A stretch of 64,000 nucleotides of DNA from Burkholderia stabilis (lineage in GTDB: Bacteria; Pseudomonadota; Gammaproteobacteria; Burkholderiales; Burkholderiaceae), in NCBI RefSeq assembly GCF_001742165.1, contig NZ_CP016443.1, positions 1,116,001 through 1,180,000 of the forward strand, given 5' to 3'. Every line of letters starts with the position of its first letter. The first letter of the stretch is position 1. Below the pieces are notes generated by a model. That model did not search any database. It saw only the letters and a list, made by a program, of their open reading frames with translations, and was not told the origin of the DNA. Shown here piece after piece: positions 28,680 to 36,914 of this stretch. Made by a program: the position numbers and the translations under genes.

Positions 28680-29399
28680 TCAGGGTGTCTCGATGAGCCC
28701 GGCGGAGATCGCCTTGACGACCGCCTGGACCTTGTTCGTCGCGCCGAGCTTCTCGAGGATGTTGTTGACGTGGAAGTTGACCGTCCGCTCCGAGATGCTG
28801 AGGATCTGGCCGATCTCGCACGCAGTCTTGCCCTCTGCCGTCCAGCACAGCACCTCGCGCTCGCGCGCGGTCAGCGTGACGCCCGCCGCGGGCGACAGCT
28901 TCGGCACCATGAAGCGGCTCATCAGCGAATGCGACAGGTTCGCGAGCCAATTCGTCTGCAGCGTCAGCATGTTGATCTCGGCCGGCGTCAGCCGGTCGGC
29001 ATGGCGCGCGATGCTCAGCAATCCGAATGCGCCGCGGGCCGCCCAGCTCGACTGGGCGACACCCACCGACAACCCGAATTCGCGCGCGTCCTGCCACAAC
29101 GGGCCTGGATCGCTCCGGTCGACATCCGGCCAGACGATCATGTTGGTACTGAGCGCGCCGTCACGCACCGTCGAATCGATCTCGATGTAGTTCTGCGCCT
29201 GGTAACGCGCCATCCAGCCGTCGGGATAGGTATCGAAGATCGCGACCGACGGCTTCGACACGGGCAGCGGCACGCGAATGCCGTAGCAGCAGTATTCGAA
29301 TCCCAGCCGTTTGGAATAGGCAGCGATCCGCTGGAAGAGCTGTTGCTCGTCTTCCGCGGCACTGAATTGTTGATAGGCATCCTGCCAGCGCAGTTCCAT
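28680..29399 (-). CDS. cepR: CepR, LuxR-type acyl-homoserine-lactone receptor
   Basis: A 239-residue regulator. The N-terminal autoinducer-binding domain (about 1-160) keeps the hallmark Tyr/Trp/Asp residues (YCCYGIRVP, YPDGWMARYQAQNYIEID). The C-terminal LuxR HTH is LTAREREVLCWTAEGKTACEIGQILSISERTVNFHVNNILEKLG. Family knowledge: with octanoyl-HSL it binds cep boxes and activates cepI and virulence genes in the B. cepacia complex. It is divergent from the rsaM-like gene; together with cepI at 30127 this matches the known locus order. Confidence 0.95.
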   Translation of the reverse strand: MELRWQDAYQQFSAAEDEQQLFQRIAAYSKRLGFEYCCYGIRVPLPVSKPSVAIFDTYPDGWMARYQAQNYIEIDSTVRDGALSTNMIVWPDVDRSDPGPLWQDAREFGLSVGVAQSSWAARGAFGLLSIARHADRLTPAEINMLTLQTNWLANLSHSLMSRFMVPKLSPAAGVTLTAREREVLCWTAEGKTACEIGQILSISERTVNFHVNNILEKLGATNKVQAVVKAISAGLIETP

Positions 29400-29420
29400 T
29401 CGTTCTCCGACAACGTCACG

Positions 29421-29438
29421 CTGTCATACTTGTCAGGT
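29421..29438 (+). promoter_or_regulatory. Probable CepR box upstream of the rsaM-like gene
   Basis: CTGTCATACTTGTCAGGT fits the pattern CTGTNANNNTTNNCAGNT and matches the cepI box at 12 of 18 positions. It lies between cepR and the rsaM-like gene, 35 bases before the latter's start, and so could influence both. Confidence 0.65.
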
Positions 29439-29472
29439 TCCAGCTCCGGTTCGAGGCTGATACATTCCGCGC

Positions 29473-29916
29473 ATGACTTCACCTTTGCTGCATCCGGTCT
29501 CCGGCCCGTCCGCGGACGGCTACGTACGCCTGTCAGAAGGCGCACTGGCCGCGCTTGCGATCGACCACGTCGCAAGCGGCCTCGATGCATCACTGCTGGC
29601 GGAACTGCGCGACAACGCGATCGACGCACGCCTCGCCGGCTATACCGAATGGCAGCGCACGGCCCGCGCCGGCGTCGCTTACGTGACAGTCGGCTGGGAC
29701 TGGTATCTCGAACGCGCGACAGGCACGTTCGTGATCGCGGGCAGCGACGTCCGCAGCAACGTGATGATCGTCGATGCCACGGGCGCCGACATCGGCATGT
29801 TCCGCACGGCCGCCGCGCTCGCCGCGCGGCTCGCCTCCATCGACTGGGCCGCGGCGGTCGCGTCGGCCCTGCTCGGCCGCAACGGCACCTATCATGCCGG
29901 TCCCACGCTCCAGTGA
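29473..29916 (+). CDS. RsaM-like quorum-sensing modulator
   Basis: A 147-residue soluble protein between cepR and cepI. Features include VAYVTVGWDWYLERATGTFVIAGSDVRSNVMIVDATG and LASIDWAAAVASALLGRNGTYH, typical of RsaM homologues in this position in Burkholderia. There is no HTH or known enzymatic motif. Family knowledge: RsaM proteins hold back homoserine-lactone production and tune CepIR output. It has its own CepR box upstream, suggesting an incoherent feed-forward or negative-feedback arm. Confidence 0.85.
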   Translation: MTSPLLHPVSGPSADGYVRLSEGALAALAIDHVASGLDASLLAELRDNAIDARLAGYTEWQRTARAGVAYVTVGWDWYLERATGTFVIAGSDVRSNVMIVDATGADIGMFRTAAALAARLASIDWAAAVASALLGRNGTYHAGPTLQ

Positions 29917-30047
29917 CAACCGGCCACGCATTCCTCTGACCATTTCCGTGATGCTGGCGGTCTTTATAAGCAAAAGCGGCCCGGTTTTCAATCCCGTCGA
30001 TCAAGAAACCGTTACCACGTCCTGAATGACGCTTTCGCGTCGCCACC

Positions 30048-30069
30048 CTGTAAGAGTTACCAGTTACAG
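30048..30069 (+). promoter_or_regulatory. CepR box of cepI
   Basis: An imperfect dyad beginning CTGTAAGAGTTACCAGTT and ending in ACAG; the outer arms CTGTAA and TTACAG are perfect inverted repeats. It sits 58 bases before the cepI start. This is the site type described for CepR at cepI. Confidence 0.9.
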
Positions 30070-30126
30070 CGTCCTCGTGCCGCGCGATGTAATGCGTGCA
30101 TACAAAAGCACAGACCCGAGGACACC

Positions 30127-30735
30127 ATGCGGACCTTCGTTCACGAGGAAGGGCGGTTGCCACACGAACTTGCAGCGGATATCGGGCGCTACCGGCGCCG
30201 CGTGTTCGTCGAGCAGCTTGGTTGGGCGCTCCCGTCGGCGAACGAAAGTTTCGAGCGCGATCAGTTCGATCGCGACGATACCGTCTACGTGTTCGCGCGA
30301 AACGCCGACGGCGACATGTGCGGATGTGCGCGCCTGCTGCCCACGACGCGCCCGTATCTGCTGGGTTCGTTGTTCGCCGACCTGATCGCCGAGGACATGC
30401 CGCTGCCGCAATCAGCCGCTGTCTGGGAGCTGTCCAGGTTCGCGGCGACCGACGACGAAAGCGGTTCGGGCAATGCCGAATGGGCGGTGCGCCCGATGCT
30501 CGCGGCGGTCGTCGAATGCGCGGCGCAGCTTGGCGCGCGGCAGCTGATCGGCGTGACGTTCGCGAGCATGGAGCGGCTGTTTCGCCGGATCGGCATACAC
30601 GCGCACCGCGCAGGCCCGCCGAAACAGGTGGACGGGCGTCTGGTGGTCGCGTGCTGGATCGATATCGATCCGCAAACGTTTGCCGCATTAGGAATCGAGC
30701 CGGGGCAGGCATCCCGGCAAGCCATCGCCGCCTGA
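30127..30735 (+). CDS. cepI: CepI, acyl-homoserine-lactone synthase
   Basis: A 202-residue LuxI-family enzyme. The conserved N-terminal residues are present: YRRRVFVEQLGW (Arg, Phe, Trp), FERDQFDRDD (Glu, Asp, Asp), then GCARLLPTTRPYLL and VWELSRFA. It makes N-octanoyl- and N-hexanoyl-homoserine lactone from S-adenosylmethionine and acyl-ACP in the cytoplasm. A GAGG ribosome-binding site precedes ATG 30127. The CepR box upstream gives positive autoregulation. The next gene follows after 51 bases and is probably co-transcribed. Confidence 0.96.
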   Translation: MRTFVHEEGRLPHELAADIGRYRRRVFVEQLGWALPSANESFERDQFDRDDTVYVFARNADGDMCGCARLLPTTRPYLLGSLFADLIAEDMPLPQSAAVWELSRFAATDDESGSGNAEWAVRPMLAAVVECAAQLGARQLIGVTFASMERLFRRIGIHAHRAGPPKQVDGRLVVACWIDIDPQTFAALGIEPGQASRQAIAA

Positions 30736-30786
30736 ACCGGAACGCGTATTCCCGTCCGGGCGGCATCGTAACGAAGGAGAACCAAC

Positions 30787-31551
30787 GTGGACCAGTCTCA
30801 GGTCTTTCGCGCGATGATGCCCGGGTTGACGCGCGCCAGCGGCGCTCGCATCGCGGTCGCCTATCCGTCGTTTCCCAGGCCGCTGCCGCTCGTGCGGCTC
30901 GACCGCCACGGGCTCGTGTTTCGCGCCGCCGGCGTCGCGCCGCTCGTCTGCGGGCTGCCGCGCGCGGCGACGCTGCTGGTCGCGGACGAACCGCTCTGCT
31001 CGCTGCGCCTCGTGATCCGCGACATCGTCCCGGCCGGCGACGGCCAACACGACCTGACGATGCAGCCGTCCGGCGCCGCCGGAGACGAATTGCTGTGGCA
31101 TGCGCTGCGCGATCGCGAACCGTATCGGCGGATTCAGCACCCGCTCGCGCCGGTCGACACGCCCCTCTCCGGCGACAACGAGCCGCATGCAGCCGCCAGC
31201 GAAGCCACGCCGCGCCCGTCGCGCAGCACGGCCTTCCGGTTGCCGTGCCGCAGCGATGCGTTGTTCTTCGCGGACTGGCTCGAATATCACTTCGACGAGC
31301 TACGCGCGCTGTCGCAACGGCATGGTCCGCAACTGCAGCTCAATCAGCTCGAACGACAGGTTGCCGACGACGAGGTCGGCGTGCGCTTCGTCTACGACAT
31401 CGACGGGCATGCGACGCGGCACGCGCTGACCGATTGCGCACGCGAAGCCTGTGAGTGGATCGAAACCGAGATGCGCAACAAGTACGCGCTGCCGGTCGCG
31501 CAGGATCGGTTCGGCGCGTTTGCCGCGCACGCGCGGGCCGGCGGCATGTGA
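30787..31551 (+). CDS. Conserved protein downstream of cepI (quorum-sensing-associated, function unknown)
   Basis: A 254-residue soluble protein with an AAGGAG ribosome-binding site, 51 bases after cepI and in the same direction. I see no enzymatic motif. A proline/threonine-rich linker (about 125-150) separates two parts; the C-terminal part (LPCRSDALFFADWLEYHFDELRALS; GVRFVYDIDGHATRHAL) is Asp/His-rich. Position and size match the gene known to follow cepI in B. cenocepacia, which affects homoserine-lactone activity. No further function can be read from the sequence. Confidence 0.8.
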   Translation: MDQSQVFRAMMPGLTRASGARIAVAYPSFPRPLPLVRLDRHGLVFRAAGVAPLVCGLPRAATLLVADEPLCSLRLVIRDIVPAGDGQHDLTMQPSGAAGDELLWHALRDREPYRRIQHPLAPVDTPLSGDNEPHAAASEATPRPSRSTAFRLPCRSDALFFADWLEYHFDELRALSQRHGPQLQLNQLERQVADDEVGVRFVYDIDGHATRHALTDCAREACEWIETEMRNKYALPVAQDRFGAFAAHARAGGM

Positions 31552-31589
31552 GCGCAATAGCGGCCGCGTCGATGCGAGGCGGTCGTTAC

Positions 31590-31710
31590 GGCGGGAAGTT
31601 GCATGGATACAACGGGGGCTTGCCAACCTCCGGGTTTTCCCTTAAATTTACGTTTGTCTCCTCCATGTCTCCAAACATGGATTCAGCCCGCTCAAGCAGT
31701 GGGCTTTTTT
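31590..31710 (+). ncRNA. Candidate small RNA or structured 3' region ending in a strong terminator
   Basis: After the cepI unit an AT-richer stretch contains CTCCTCC (anti-Shine-Dalgarno-like), a hairpin CCATG-N8-CATGG (31663-31680), then a rho-independent terminator. No ORF fits. It may be a processed 3'UTR RNA of the cepI operon or an independent sRNA. Confidence 0.3.
31685..31710 (+). terminator. Rho-independent terminator after the cepI operon
   Basis: An 8-bp stem AGCCCGCT/AGTGGGCT (one G-U pair) with loop CAAGC is followed by six T. It lies about 130 bases after the stop at 31551. Confidence 0.85.
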
Positions 31711-31825
31711 ATTGCCTGCGCGGATTACGGGGCCATACCATTCGCCGCCCCCGGCATCTCGGCGCGACACAATCCGGACCGACCGGATTATCATCGGCGG
31801 GACTGCCACGCTCCCCGAGGCCATC

Positions 31826-32212
31826 TTGCACGCACACCTGCGCATTGCCCGCCCGGTTGCCAACCTCACCAGAACCGAGCGCATGTATCGCGACGCCCTC
31901 GACTTGTCGGTACTCGCACGCTTTGAAGATCACGACGGCTTTTCCGGCGTCATGCTCGGACGCAAAGGGCTCGACTACCACTTCGAATTCACGCACTGTC
32001 CGGACCATCCGATCGCGCCGTCCCCGACGCCGGAGGACCTGATCGTGTTCTACCTGCCCGATCGTCCGGAATGGGAAGCCGCATGCGAGCGCGCGACTGC
32101 GCACGGCTTCATGCCCGTGACGTCGTTCAATCCATATTGGGATATATCAGGCCAGACATTCGAGGACGCAGACGGCTACCGGATCGTGCTGCAGAATGCC
32201 GACTGGCGTTGA
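31826..32212 (+). CDS. VOC-family (glyoxalase/bleomycin-resistance-fold) protein
   Basis: I choose TTG 31826 as the start (GAGG nine bases upstream), giving a 128-residue protein beginning MHAHLRIARPVANLTRTERMYRDAL. That is the normal VOC beginning, whereas the ATG at 31712 adds 38 residues lying over the cepI-operon terminator. Paired beta-alpha-beta modules are visible: LTRTERMYRDALDLSVLARFEDHDGFSGVMLG, then WEAACERATAHGFMPVTSFNPYW and FEDADGYRIVLQNADW. VOC proteins bind a metal through His/Glu and do diverse dioxygenase, isomerase or resistance chemistry; the substrate is not evident. It is convergent with the GNAT gene, seven bases away. Confidence 0.8.
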   Translation: MHAHLRIARPVANLTRTERMYRDALDLSVLARFEDHDGFSGVMLGRKGLDYHFEFTHCPDHPIAPSPTPEDLIVFYLPDRPEWEAACERATAHGFMPVTSFNPYWDISGQTFEDADGYRIVLQNADWR

Positions 32213-32219
32213 CGAGCCG

Positions 32220-32782
32220 TTACGCGCTGGCGTCGCCGCGGTGGGCAACGTACACGACGTGCCGCCGCAGCGCATGCCCTTCCGGCAACGCGGGATGATC
32301 GAAATCGCGCGCCGGTTGGCGCTGCATGCCAAGCCGCTGCATCACGTGCTGCGATCGCAGGTTGGTGTCGGCCGTCCACGCGAAGATCTCGCCGAGCCCG
32401 CTCCGGTCGAACCCGTCGGCCAATGCCGCGACCGCCGCTTCGGCAATATAGCCATGCCCCAAGCGTGATGCGCCTGCCGCCACATGATTTCGACACATGG
32501 CGTCATCGGATGCGTTACACGCGTTTCGTGCGACAGCCCGCAAAGTGCGATCAGTGTCGCATCGGCTCGACGCTCGACCGCCCACACGCCGAAACCGTGG
32601 GCCTCGAAATGCGCGTCGAAGCGCGCGATGACGTCGCTCGCCTCGTCGACCGACATCGGGCCGCGCGCTAGCCACGCAGTCACTTCCGGATGCGCGTGCA
32701 TCGCCGCAAGCGCGGCCGCGTCTTCCGGTCGCCAGCGACGCAGCGTCAGACGTTCGGTTTCGATCTTCGATCGCGTGGTCAT
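32220..32782 (-). pseudogene. GNAT acetyltransferase (RimJ/RimL-like), frameshifted at 32456-32461
   Basis: The N-terminal part from ATG 32782 reads TRSKIETERLTLRRWRPEDAAALAAMHAHPEVTAWL and VWAVERRADATLIALCGL, typical of ribosomal-protein-type GNATs. The C-terminal part, in another frame, reads LGHGYIAEAAVAALADGFDRSGL and FAWTADTNLRSQHVMQRLGM. The junction is a G4 run that needs a fifth G to restore AWGHGYIAEAA. Repaired length is about 187 residues, normal for the family. As it stands the protein loses the acetyl-CoA-binding motif and would be inactive. Sequencing error is possible. Confidence 0.8.
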
Positions 32783-32932
32783 GGGTGAGTGGGATCGTAT
32801 CGGTGGCGCAACGCAACTAGCATCACGAACCCGGACGCAAGACGGATGAGACGGGAATCGCGATCGTCGCCTCGGCCGGCGACGATCGGAAGGGCACGCG
32901 GCGGCGAGAAGCCGCCGAAGCGCCGGATGCGA

Positions 32933-33583
32933 TTACTCGTTTTCTTCGAAGTAGTGCCCAAACTTCGTCTGCTTCGTGCGGATATAACGCTCGTTTTCTT
33001 CGCGCACGGGCACCGCGAGCGCCACGCGTTCGCAGACCGGAATGCCGTGCTTCACGAGCGTGTCGAACTTCTTCGGGTTGTTGCTCATCAGCCGCACCGA
33101 CGTCACGCCGAGGATCCGGAGGATCGCTGCGGCCGAGTCGTATTCGCGCGCGTCGTCGGGCAGACCGAGGTCGAGATTCGCCTCGACGGTGTCGCGCCCC
33201 TGCTCCTGCAGCGCATATGCGCGGATCTTGTTGCTGAGGCCGATCCCGCGCCCCTCATGGCCGCGCAGATACAGCAGCACGCCGCGGTCTTCGGCCGCGA
33301 TGTAGCGCAACGCGAGATCGAGCTGCTCGCCGCAATCGCAGCGATACGAGCCGAACACGTCGCCGGTCAGGCATTCGGAATGCAGCCGCGTCAGCACGGA
33401 CTGCTCGCCGGTCACGTCGCCCATCACGAGCGCGAGATGTTCGGCATCGCTGCCCGATACGCGGAACGCGTATGACGTGAACGTACCGTAGCGCGTAGGC
33501 AGCGACGCCGTGGCGACGAGCGTCACGCACTCGTCGGCCTGGCCATTGCCCTGCGCGGGCGATTGGGAACGCGAAGACATCAT
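32933..33583 (-). CDS. ribA: GTP cyclohydrolase II (riboflavin biosynthesis)
   Basis: A 216-residue stand-alone RibA. It has the zinc site [22 protein letters not shown] (Cys-x10-Cys-x-Cys), the phosphate/GTP segment [31 protein letters not shown], and [13 protein letters not shown]. It opens GTP to 2,5-diamino-6-ribosylamino-pyrimidinone phosphate, the first step of riboflavin synthesis. The first 20 or so residues are a non-conserved extension. No other rib gene is adjacent and I recognise no FMN riboswitch upstream. Confidence 0.93.
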   Translation of the reverse strand: MMSSRSQSPAQGNGQADECVTLVATASLPTRYGTFTSYAFRVSGSDAEHLALVMGDVTGEQSVLTRLHSECLTGDVFGSYRCDCGEQLDLALRYIAAEDRGVLLYLRGHEGRGIGLSNKIRAYALQEQGRDTVEANLDLGLPDDAREYDSAAAILRILGVTSVRLMSNNPKKFDTLVKHGIPVCERVALAVPVREENERYIRTKQTKFGHYFEENE

Positions 33584-33759
33584 GAATTCAGTCGAAACGA
33601 TCAGGAATGTAGGAGTTGTGTGGATAGTGCGTGACGGGAGTTTACCGCTAATCTGGAAACGTCACGCGACTGCCGCCACCCGCCCGGCTATACTGGCCTC
33701 ATCGGGTGACGCGCATCACGCCTGCCTTCCCTGTATCGACCTGCACACGGAGAAAGCGA

Positions 33760-34221
33760 ATGAGTACGACTGTCGCGCAGATTCTCAAGGCCAAGCCGGA
33801 TTCCGGCCGCACCATCTACACCGTCAGGAAGACCGATCTCGTCTACGACGCCATCAAGCTGATGGCGGAAAAGGGAATCGGCGCGTTGCTGGTCGTGGAC
33901 GGCGACGACATCGCGGGCATCGTTACCGAGCGCGACTACGCGCGCAAGGTCGTATTGCAGGACCGCTCTTCGAAGGCCACCCGCGTCGAGGAAATCATGA
34001 CGGCGAAGGTGCGCTACGTCGAACCGTCGCAATCCACCGACGAGTGCATGGCACTGATGACCGAGCACCGGATGCGCCACCTGCCCGTCCTCGACGGCGG
34101 CAAGCTGATCGGCCTCATCTCGATCGGCGACCTCGTGAAGAGCGTGATTGCCGATCAGCAGTTCACGATCAGCCAGCTCGAACACTATATCCACGGCACT
34201 CCCGCGGTCACGTCGGTCTGA
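33760..34221 (+). CDS. Two-CBS-domain protein
   Basis: A 153-residue protein from ATG 33760 (MSTTVAQILKAKPDSGRTIYTV). It holds two CBS motifs back to back: about 10-65 (YTVRKTDLVYDAIKLMAEKGIGALLVVDGDDIAGIVTERDYARKV) and 75-135 (VEPSQSTDECMALMTEHRMRHLPVLDGGKLIGLISIGDLVK). Stand-alone CBS pairs sense adenine nucleotides or regulate partner enzymes; no partner is encoded in the same unit. An ACGGAGAAAG ribosome-binding region precedes the start. Confidence 0.9.
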   Translation: MSTTVAQILKAKPDSGRTIYTVRKTDLVYDAIKLMAEKGIGALLVVDGDDIAGIVTERDYARKVVLQDRSSKATRVEEIMTAKVRYVEPSQSTDECMALMTEHRMRHLPVLDGGKLIGLISIGDLVKSVIADQQFTISQLEHYIHGTPAVTSV

Positions 34222-34232
34222 CCCGCACCAGC

Positions 34233-34263
34233 AAAAAAGGCCCAAACGCGTAAGCGTCTGGGC
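34233..34263 (-). terminator. Rho-independent terminator for the DUF4148 gene
   Basis: On the minus strand GCCCAGACGC, loop TTAC, GCGTTTGGGC is followed by CTTTTTT. It lies about 110 bases downstream of the stop at 34376 and may also limit the convergent CBS gene. Confidence 0.75.
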
Positions 34264-34375
34264 GGAAAGCCGCCGGAATGCGGCGACGGAGGTTCTGCTC
34301 CTGCGGGCGAACAACGCGCGCAAATGGCGCGCGTCTCGTCGATTAAGCGGTGCGCTCGGGCAGACCCGGGGACGT

Positions 34376-34705
34376 TCAGTTACCGAAGTAGACCGAGTTC
34401 ACGGGATTCGGCGCTTCCCGCGTCATGCGGCGACCCGCTTGTGCTGCGCCCGTCGGCACGGCACCGTAGCCGCTCGTATCGGCCTGCGCGAGCATCGGCT
34501 GGTTCGGCTGAATTCGTTGTTCGGCTGCCTGGATGTTGCTCGGATACTGCGAATCGCTCGCCAGCGGCTTGTAGCCGTTCTGTTCGAGTTGCACGAGTTC
34601 GGCCTTGACCTGATCACGGGTCAGCCCTTGCTCGGATTGCGCAAACGATGCGATCGGAGCGGCAAGGACGGATGCGGCGATGGCTGCGTAGATGATCGAC
34701 TTCAT
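34376..34705 (-). CDS. DUF4148-type small periplasmic protein
   Basis: A 109-residue exported protein with a clear signal peptide (IIYAAIAASVLAAPIASFAQ) and the DUF4148 core GLTRDQVKAELVQLEQNGYKPLASDSQYPSNIQAAEQRI. The tail is short and hydrophilic. Such proteins are numerous in Burkholderia, small, and of unknown function, often induced by stress. A good AGGTAAAT ribosome-binding region precedes ATG 34705. It is monocistronic with a strong terminator. Confidence 0.85.
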   Translation of the reverse strand: MKSIIYAAIAASVLAAPIASFAQSEQGLTRDQVKAELVQLEQNGYKPLASDSQYPSNIQAAEQRIQPNQPMLAQADTSGYGAVPTGAAQAGRRMTREAPNPVNSVYFGN

Positions 34706-34989
34706 GATTTACCTCCGGAATATGTTCTCTTTTGATGTCGCCTCGGCAGGACTGTCTGAAGCGATTGAATCCAGTGTAGTGCTCGTCACCCCGAGGGGAA
34801 ACCCTTAGTTTGAACATACAGCGTTGCGATTTTGGCAAATATCGCCCGCCTTTTCCGAATCGCAACGCCGCCACTTGCTTCATCTACACAACAATCTCTG
34901 ACGAAACGCCAACAGCCAGATCACATATCCCGAAGGTTGTGTTGTAGAATCGTAAGGTTTTATTCGCCAGTCGATATTCCACATCCACC

Positions 34990-35124
34990 ATGCACGCGCT
35001 CACGCCTCTTTCGGTTTCGCCGTCCGGCCCCGCCGGCGTGCGCGCGCGCGCCGATTATCCGGCGCATCCCCTCGCTCGACGCACGGCCCAGGCGCCGCTC
35101 GCCCCTGCCCGGCGCCTGATCTGA
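34990..35124 (+). CDS. Possible upstream small ORF in the rnk leader (44 codons)
   Basis: An ATG frame encodes MHALTPLSVSPSGPAG... ending in PARRLI. A lower-GC, promoter-like stretch precedes it (34930-34970). A 9-bp perfect hairpin follows (CCCGGAGCC at 35139-35147, GGCTCCGGG at 35158-35166), then the rnk start. It may be a leader ORF or chance coding; no homology is recognised. Confidence 0.3.
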   Translation: MHALTPLSVSPSGPAGVRARADYPAHPLARRTAQAPLAPARRLI

Positions 35125-35219
35125 CGGCTCGGTCTCCTCCCGGAGCCAGGTCAGACAGGCTCCGGGCGATCCTCATGGGCACGCCACGCCTGCCCCTGCC
35201 GATCATTTGGAGAACTGCC

Positions 35220-35618
35220 ATGAAACAACGCCTTTACCAGTTGACTGAACTCGACGTCGCTCGCCTCGAGAAGCACGCCGAGCACAACCCGCGATTCCAG
35301 ACCATGCTCGACACGCTGCTCGAGCGCGCCGACATCGTTCAGCCGGACACCATCAAGGCGAACGTCGTCACGATGAATTCGCAGATCACGCTGCTCGACG
35401 AAGCAACCCAGGAACAGACCACCTGGACGATCGTTTATCCTGACGCCGCCAATCTCGAACTGGGCCGCCTGAACGTGTTCTCGCCCGTCGGCATGGCGCT
35501 GCTGGGCACGCAGCGCGGCCAGATGGTCAAGGTGATGCAGCCGAGCGGTGCCGAAAAGCTGATGAAGGTCTCCGCGATCGTGTTCCAGCCGGAAGCCAAC
35601 GGCGAATACACGCGCTGA
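35220..35618 (+). CDS. rnk: Regulator of nucleoside diphosphate kinase (Rnk, GreA/GreB C-terminal-like)
   Basis: A 132-residue protein from ATG 35220, with TTGGAGAA ribosome-binding sequence. A short N-terminal coiled-coil (QLTELDVARLEKHAEHNP) precedes the FKBP-like domain shared with GreA (SQITLLDEATQEQTTWTIVYPDAANLELGRLNVFSPVGMALLG, GQMVKVMQPSGAEKLMKV). Rnk binds RNA polymerase near the secondary channel and affects nucleotide-pool and alginate-type regulation in pseudomonads. It is monocistronic, with a terminator 41 bases after the stop. Confidence 0.88.
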   Translation: MKQRLYQLTELDVARLEKHAEHNPRFQTMLDTLLERADIVQPDTIKANVVTMNSQITLLDEATQEQTTWTIVYPDAANLELGRLNVFSPVGMALLGTQRGQMVKVMQPSGAEKLMKVSAIVFQPEANGEYTR

Positions 35619-35658
35619 CGCCAGCCGGCCAGCACCGCGCCGTGACCGGCGCAGAACG

Positions 35659-35689
35659 AAAAAAAGCGAGGCATGTGCCTCGCTTTTTT
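35659..35689. terminator. Bidirectional rho-independent terminator between rnk and the porin gene
   Basis: The stem GCGAGGCA/TGCCTCGC is flanked by A-run and T-run (TTTTTT), so it works on both strands. Confidence 0.9.
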
Positions 35690-35731
35690 GCATCCGGACG
35701 ATATGAATCGTCGTTATCCATTCCGCAGACG

Positions 35732-35760
35732 AAAAAAAAGGCGCCCGAAGGCGCCTTTTT
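35732..35760 (-). terminator. Rho-independent terminator of the porin gene
   Basis: The stem GGCGCC/GGCGCC, extended by AA/TT pairs, with tetraloop (CGAA on plus), is followed by eight T on the minus strand. It lies about 36 bases after the porin stop. Confidence 0.9.
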
Positions 35761-35795
35761 CGATGCTGCGAAGCGGGTTACCCCGCCTGTCACGC

Positions 35796-36914
35796 TTAGA
35801 AGCGGTGACGCAGACCAACCGTTGCTGCGGTTTGGTTGATCGACGAGCTCGGCAGCGTGCTGTTGTCGCCGTTGTAGATCGATGCGCCAATGCCGTTCTT
35901 CGCTGCACGCTGGTACACAGCTTGTGCGTAGACGTCCGTGCGCTTCGACAGTGCGTAGTCAGCTTGCAGGCCGAACTGGTTCCAGTGCGTGCTGCCGTTG
36001 TTGATCTTCGCGTTCGTGTACGTGTAAGCAGCACCCAGGCCGAGAGCCGGCGTCAGGTTGTACTTTGCGTTGACTTCGTAGTTGTCGGTGCGCACCGAGC
36101 CCAGGCTACCGACAGCGTTGTTGTCGAGACGTGCTTGCGTCCATGCAGCGCCGACTTGTGCCGGGCCGAATGCGTAGCCAGCAGCAGCACCGTACGTGCG
36201 GACGCGGCCTTGGCTAGCGATGCCACCGATCGCCGACGACGTTGCGCCGTTTGCGTTCGTACCGTCACCCAGGTTCGCTTGCGAGTATGCAGCAGCCAGC
36301 TTCAGACCTTGGAACTGGTATGCAGCACCCGCGCTGTACGCACGGTTGTTGCCGAAGTTCGTGTTGTTCGAGAACGAGTACGTGCCGCCGAATTGCAGGC
36401 CAGCGTAGTTCGCGCTCGTGTACTTGATCGTGTTGTTCTGAGCGACATCGCCGTTCGTGCTCAGACGGTCAAGGTTCAGCGGGTGCGCGAAGTACGTGCC
36501 GCCCCACGAGCCCGTTGCCGTCAGCGGCGCCAGGTAGTCTTGCGTTGCGTCGTATTGCTTACCCAGCGTGACCGTGCCGTACTGGCTCGACAGGCCGACG
36601 AAAGCTTGACGGTTGAACATGCCGCCGTTGCCGTTCGCGAACTTGCCGTTACCGATGTTGAAGCCGCTTTCCAACGTGAAGATTGCCTTCAGGCCGCCAC
36701 CCAGGTCTTCCGAGCCACGCAGGCCGAAACGGCTCTGGTCAACGCCCGAACCCATCGACCAACGCGACTTGCCAGCTTGGCCCAGGGCCGGCTGAACGTT
36801 GCTTTGGTAGGTGATGCCTGCGTCCAGCACGCCGTACAGCGTGACGCTGCTTTGCGCGTGAGCGACGGTTGCGAACGATGCTGCAGCTGCTGCAACGATC
36901 AGAGTCTTGTTCAT
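35796..36914 (-). CDS. General outer-membrane porin (Gram-negative porin family)
   Basis: A 372-residue porin with a typical 20-residue signal (MNKTLIVAAAAASFATVAHA) and QSSVTLYGVLDAGITYQSN, the standard first strand of betaproteobacterial porins. SRFGLRGSEDLGGGLKAIFTLESGF and the C-terminal GLRHRF ending in phenylalanine match the 16-strand trimeric porins. Codon use is strongly biased (GGC, GCA, CAG), as in highly expressed genes, and the ribosome-binding site AAGGGAG is strong. It resembles the OpcP/Omp38 group; an exact symbol is not assigned. Confidence 0.92.
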   Translation of the reverse strand: MNKTLIVAAAAASFATVAHAQSSVTLYGVLDAGITYQSNVQPALGQAGKSRWSMGSGVDQSRFGLRGSEDLGGGLKAIFTLESGFNIGNGKFANGNGGMFNRQAFVGLSSQYGTVTLGKQYDATQDYLAPLTATGSWGGTYFAHPLNLDRLSTNGDVAQNNTIKYTSANYAGLQFGGTYSFSNNTNFGNNRAYSAGAAYQFQGLKLAAAYSQANLGDGTNANGATSSAIGGIASQGRVRTYGAAAGYAFGPAQVGAAWTQARLDNNAVGSLGSVRTDNYEVNAKYNLTPALGLGAAYTYTNAKINNGSTHWNQFGLQADYALSKRTDVYAQAVYQRAAKNGIGASIYNGDNSTLPSSSINQTAATVGLRHRF

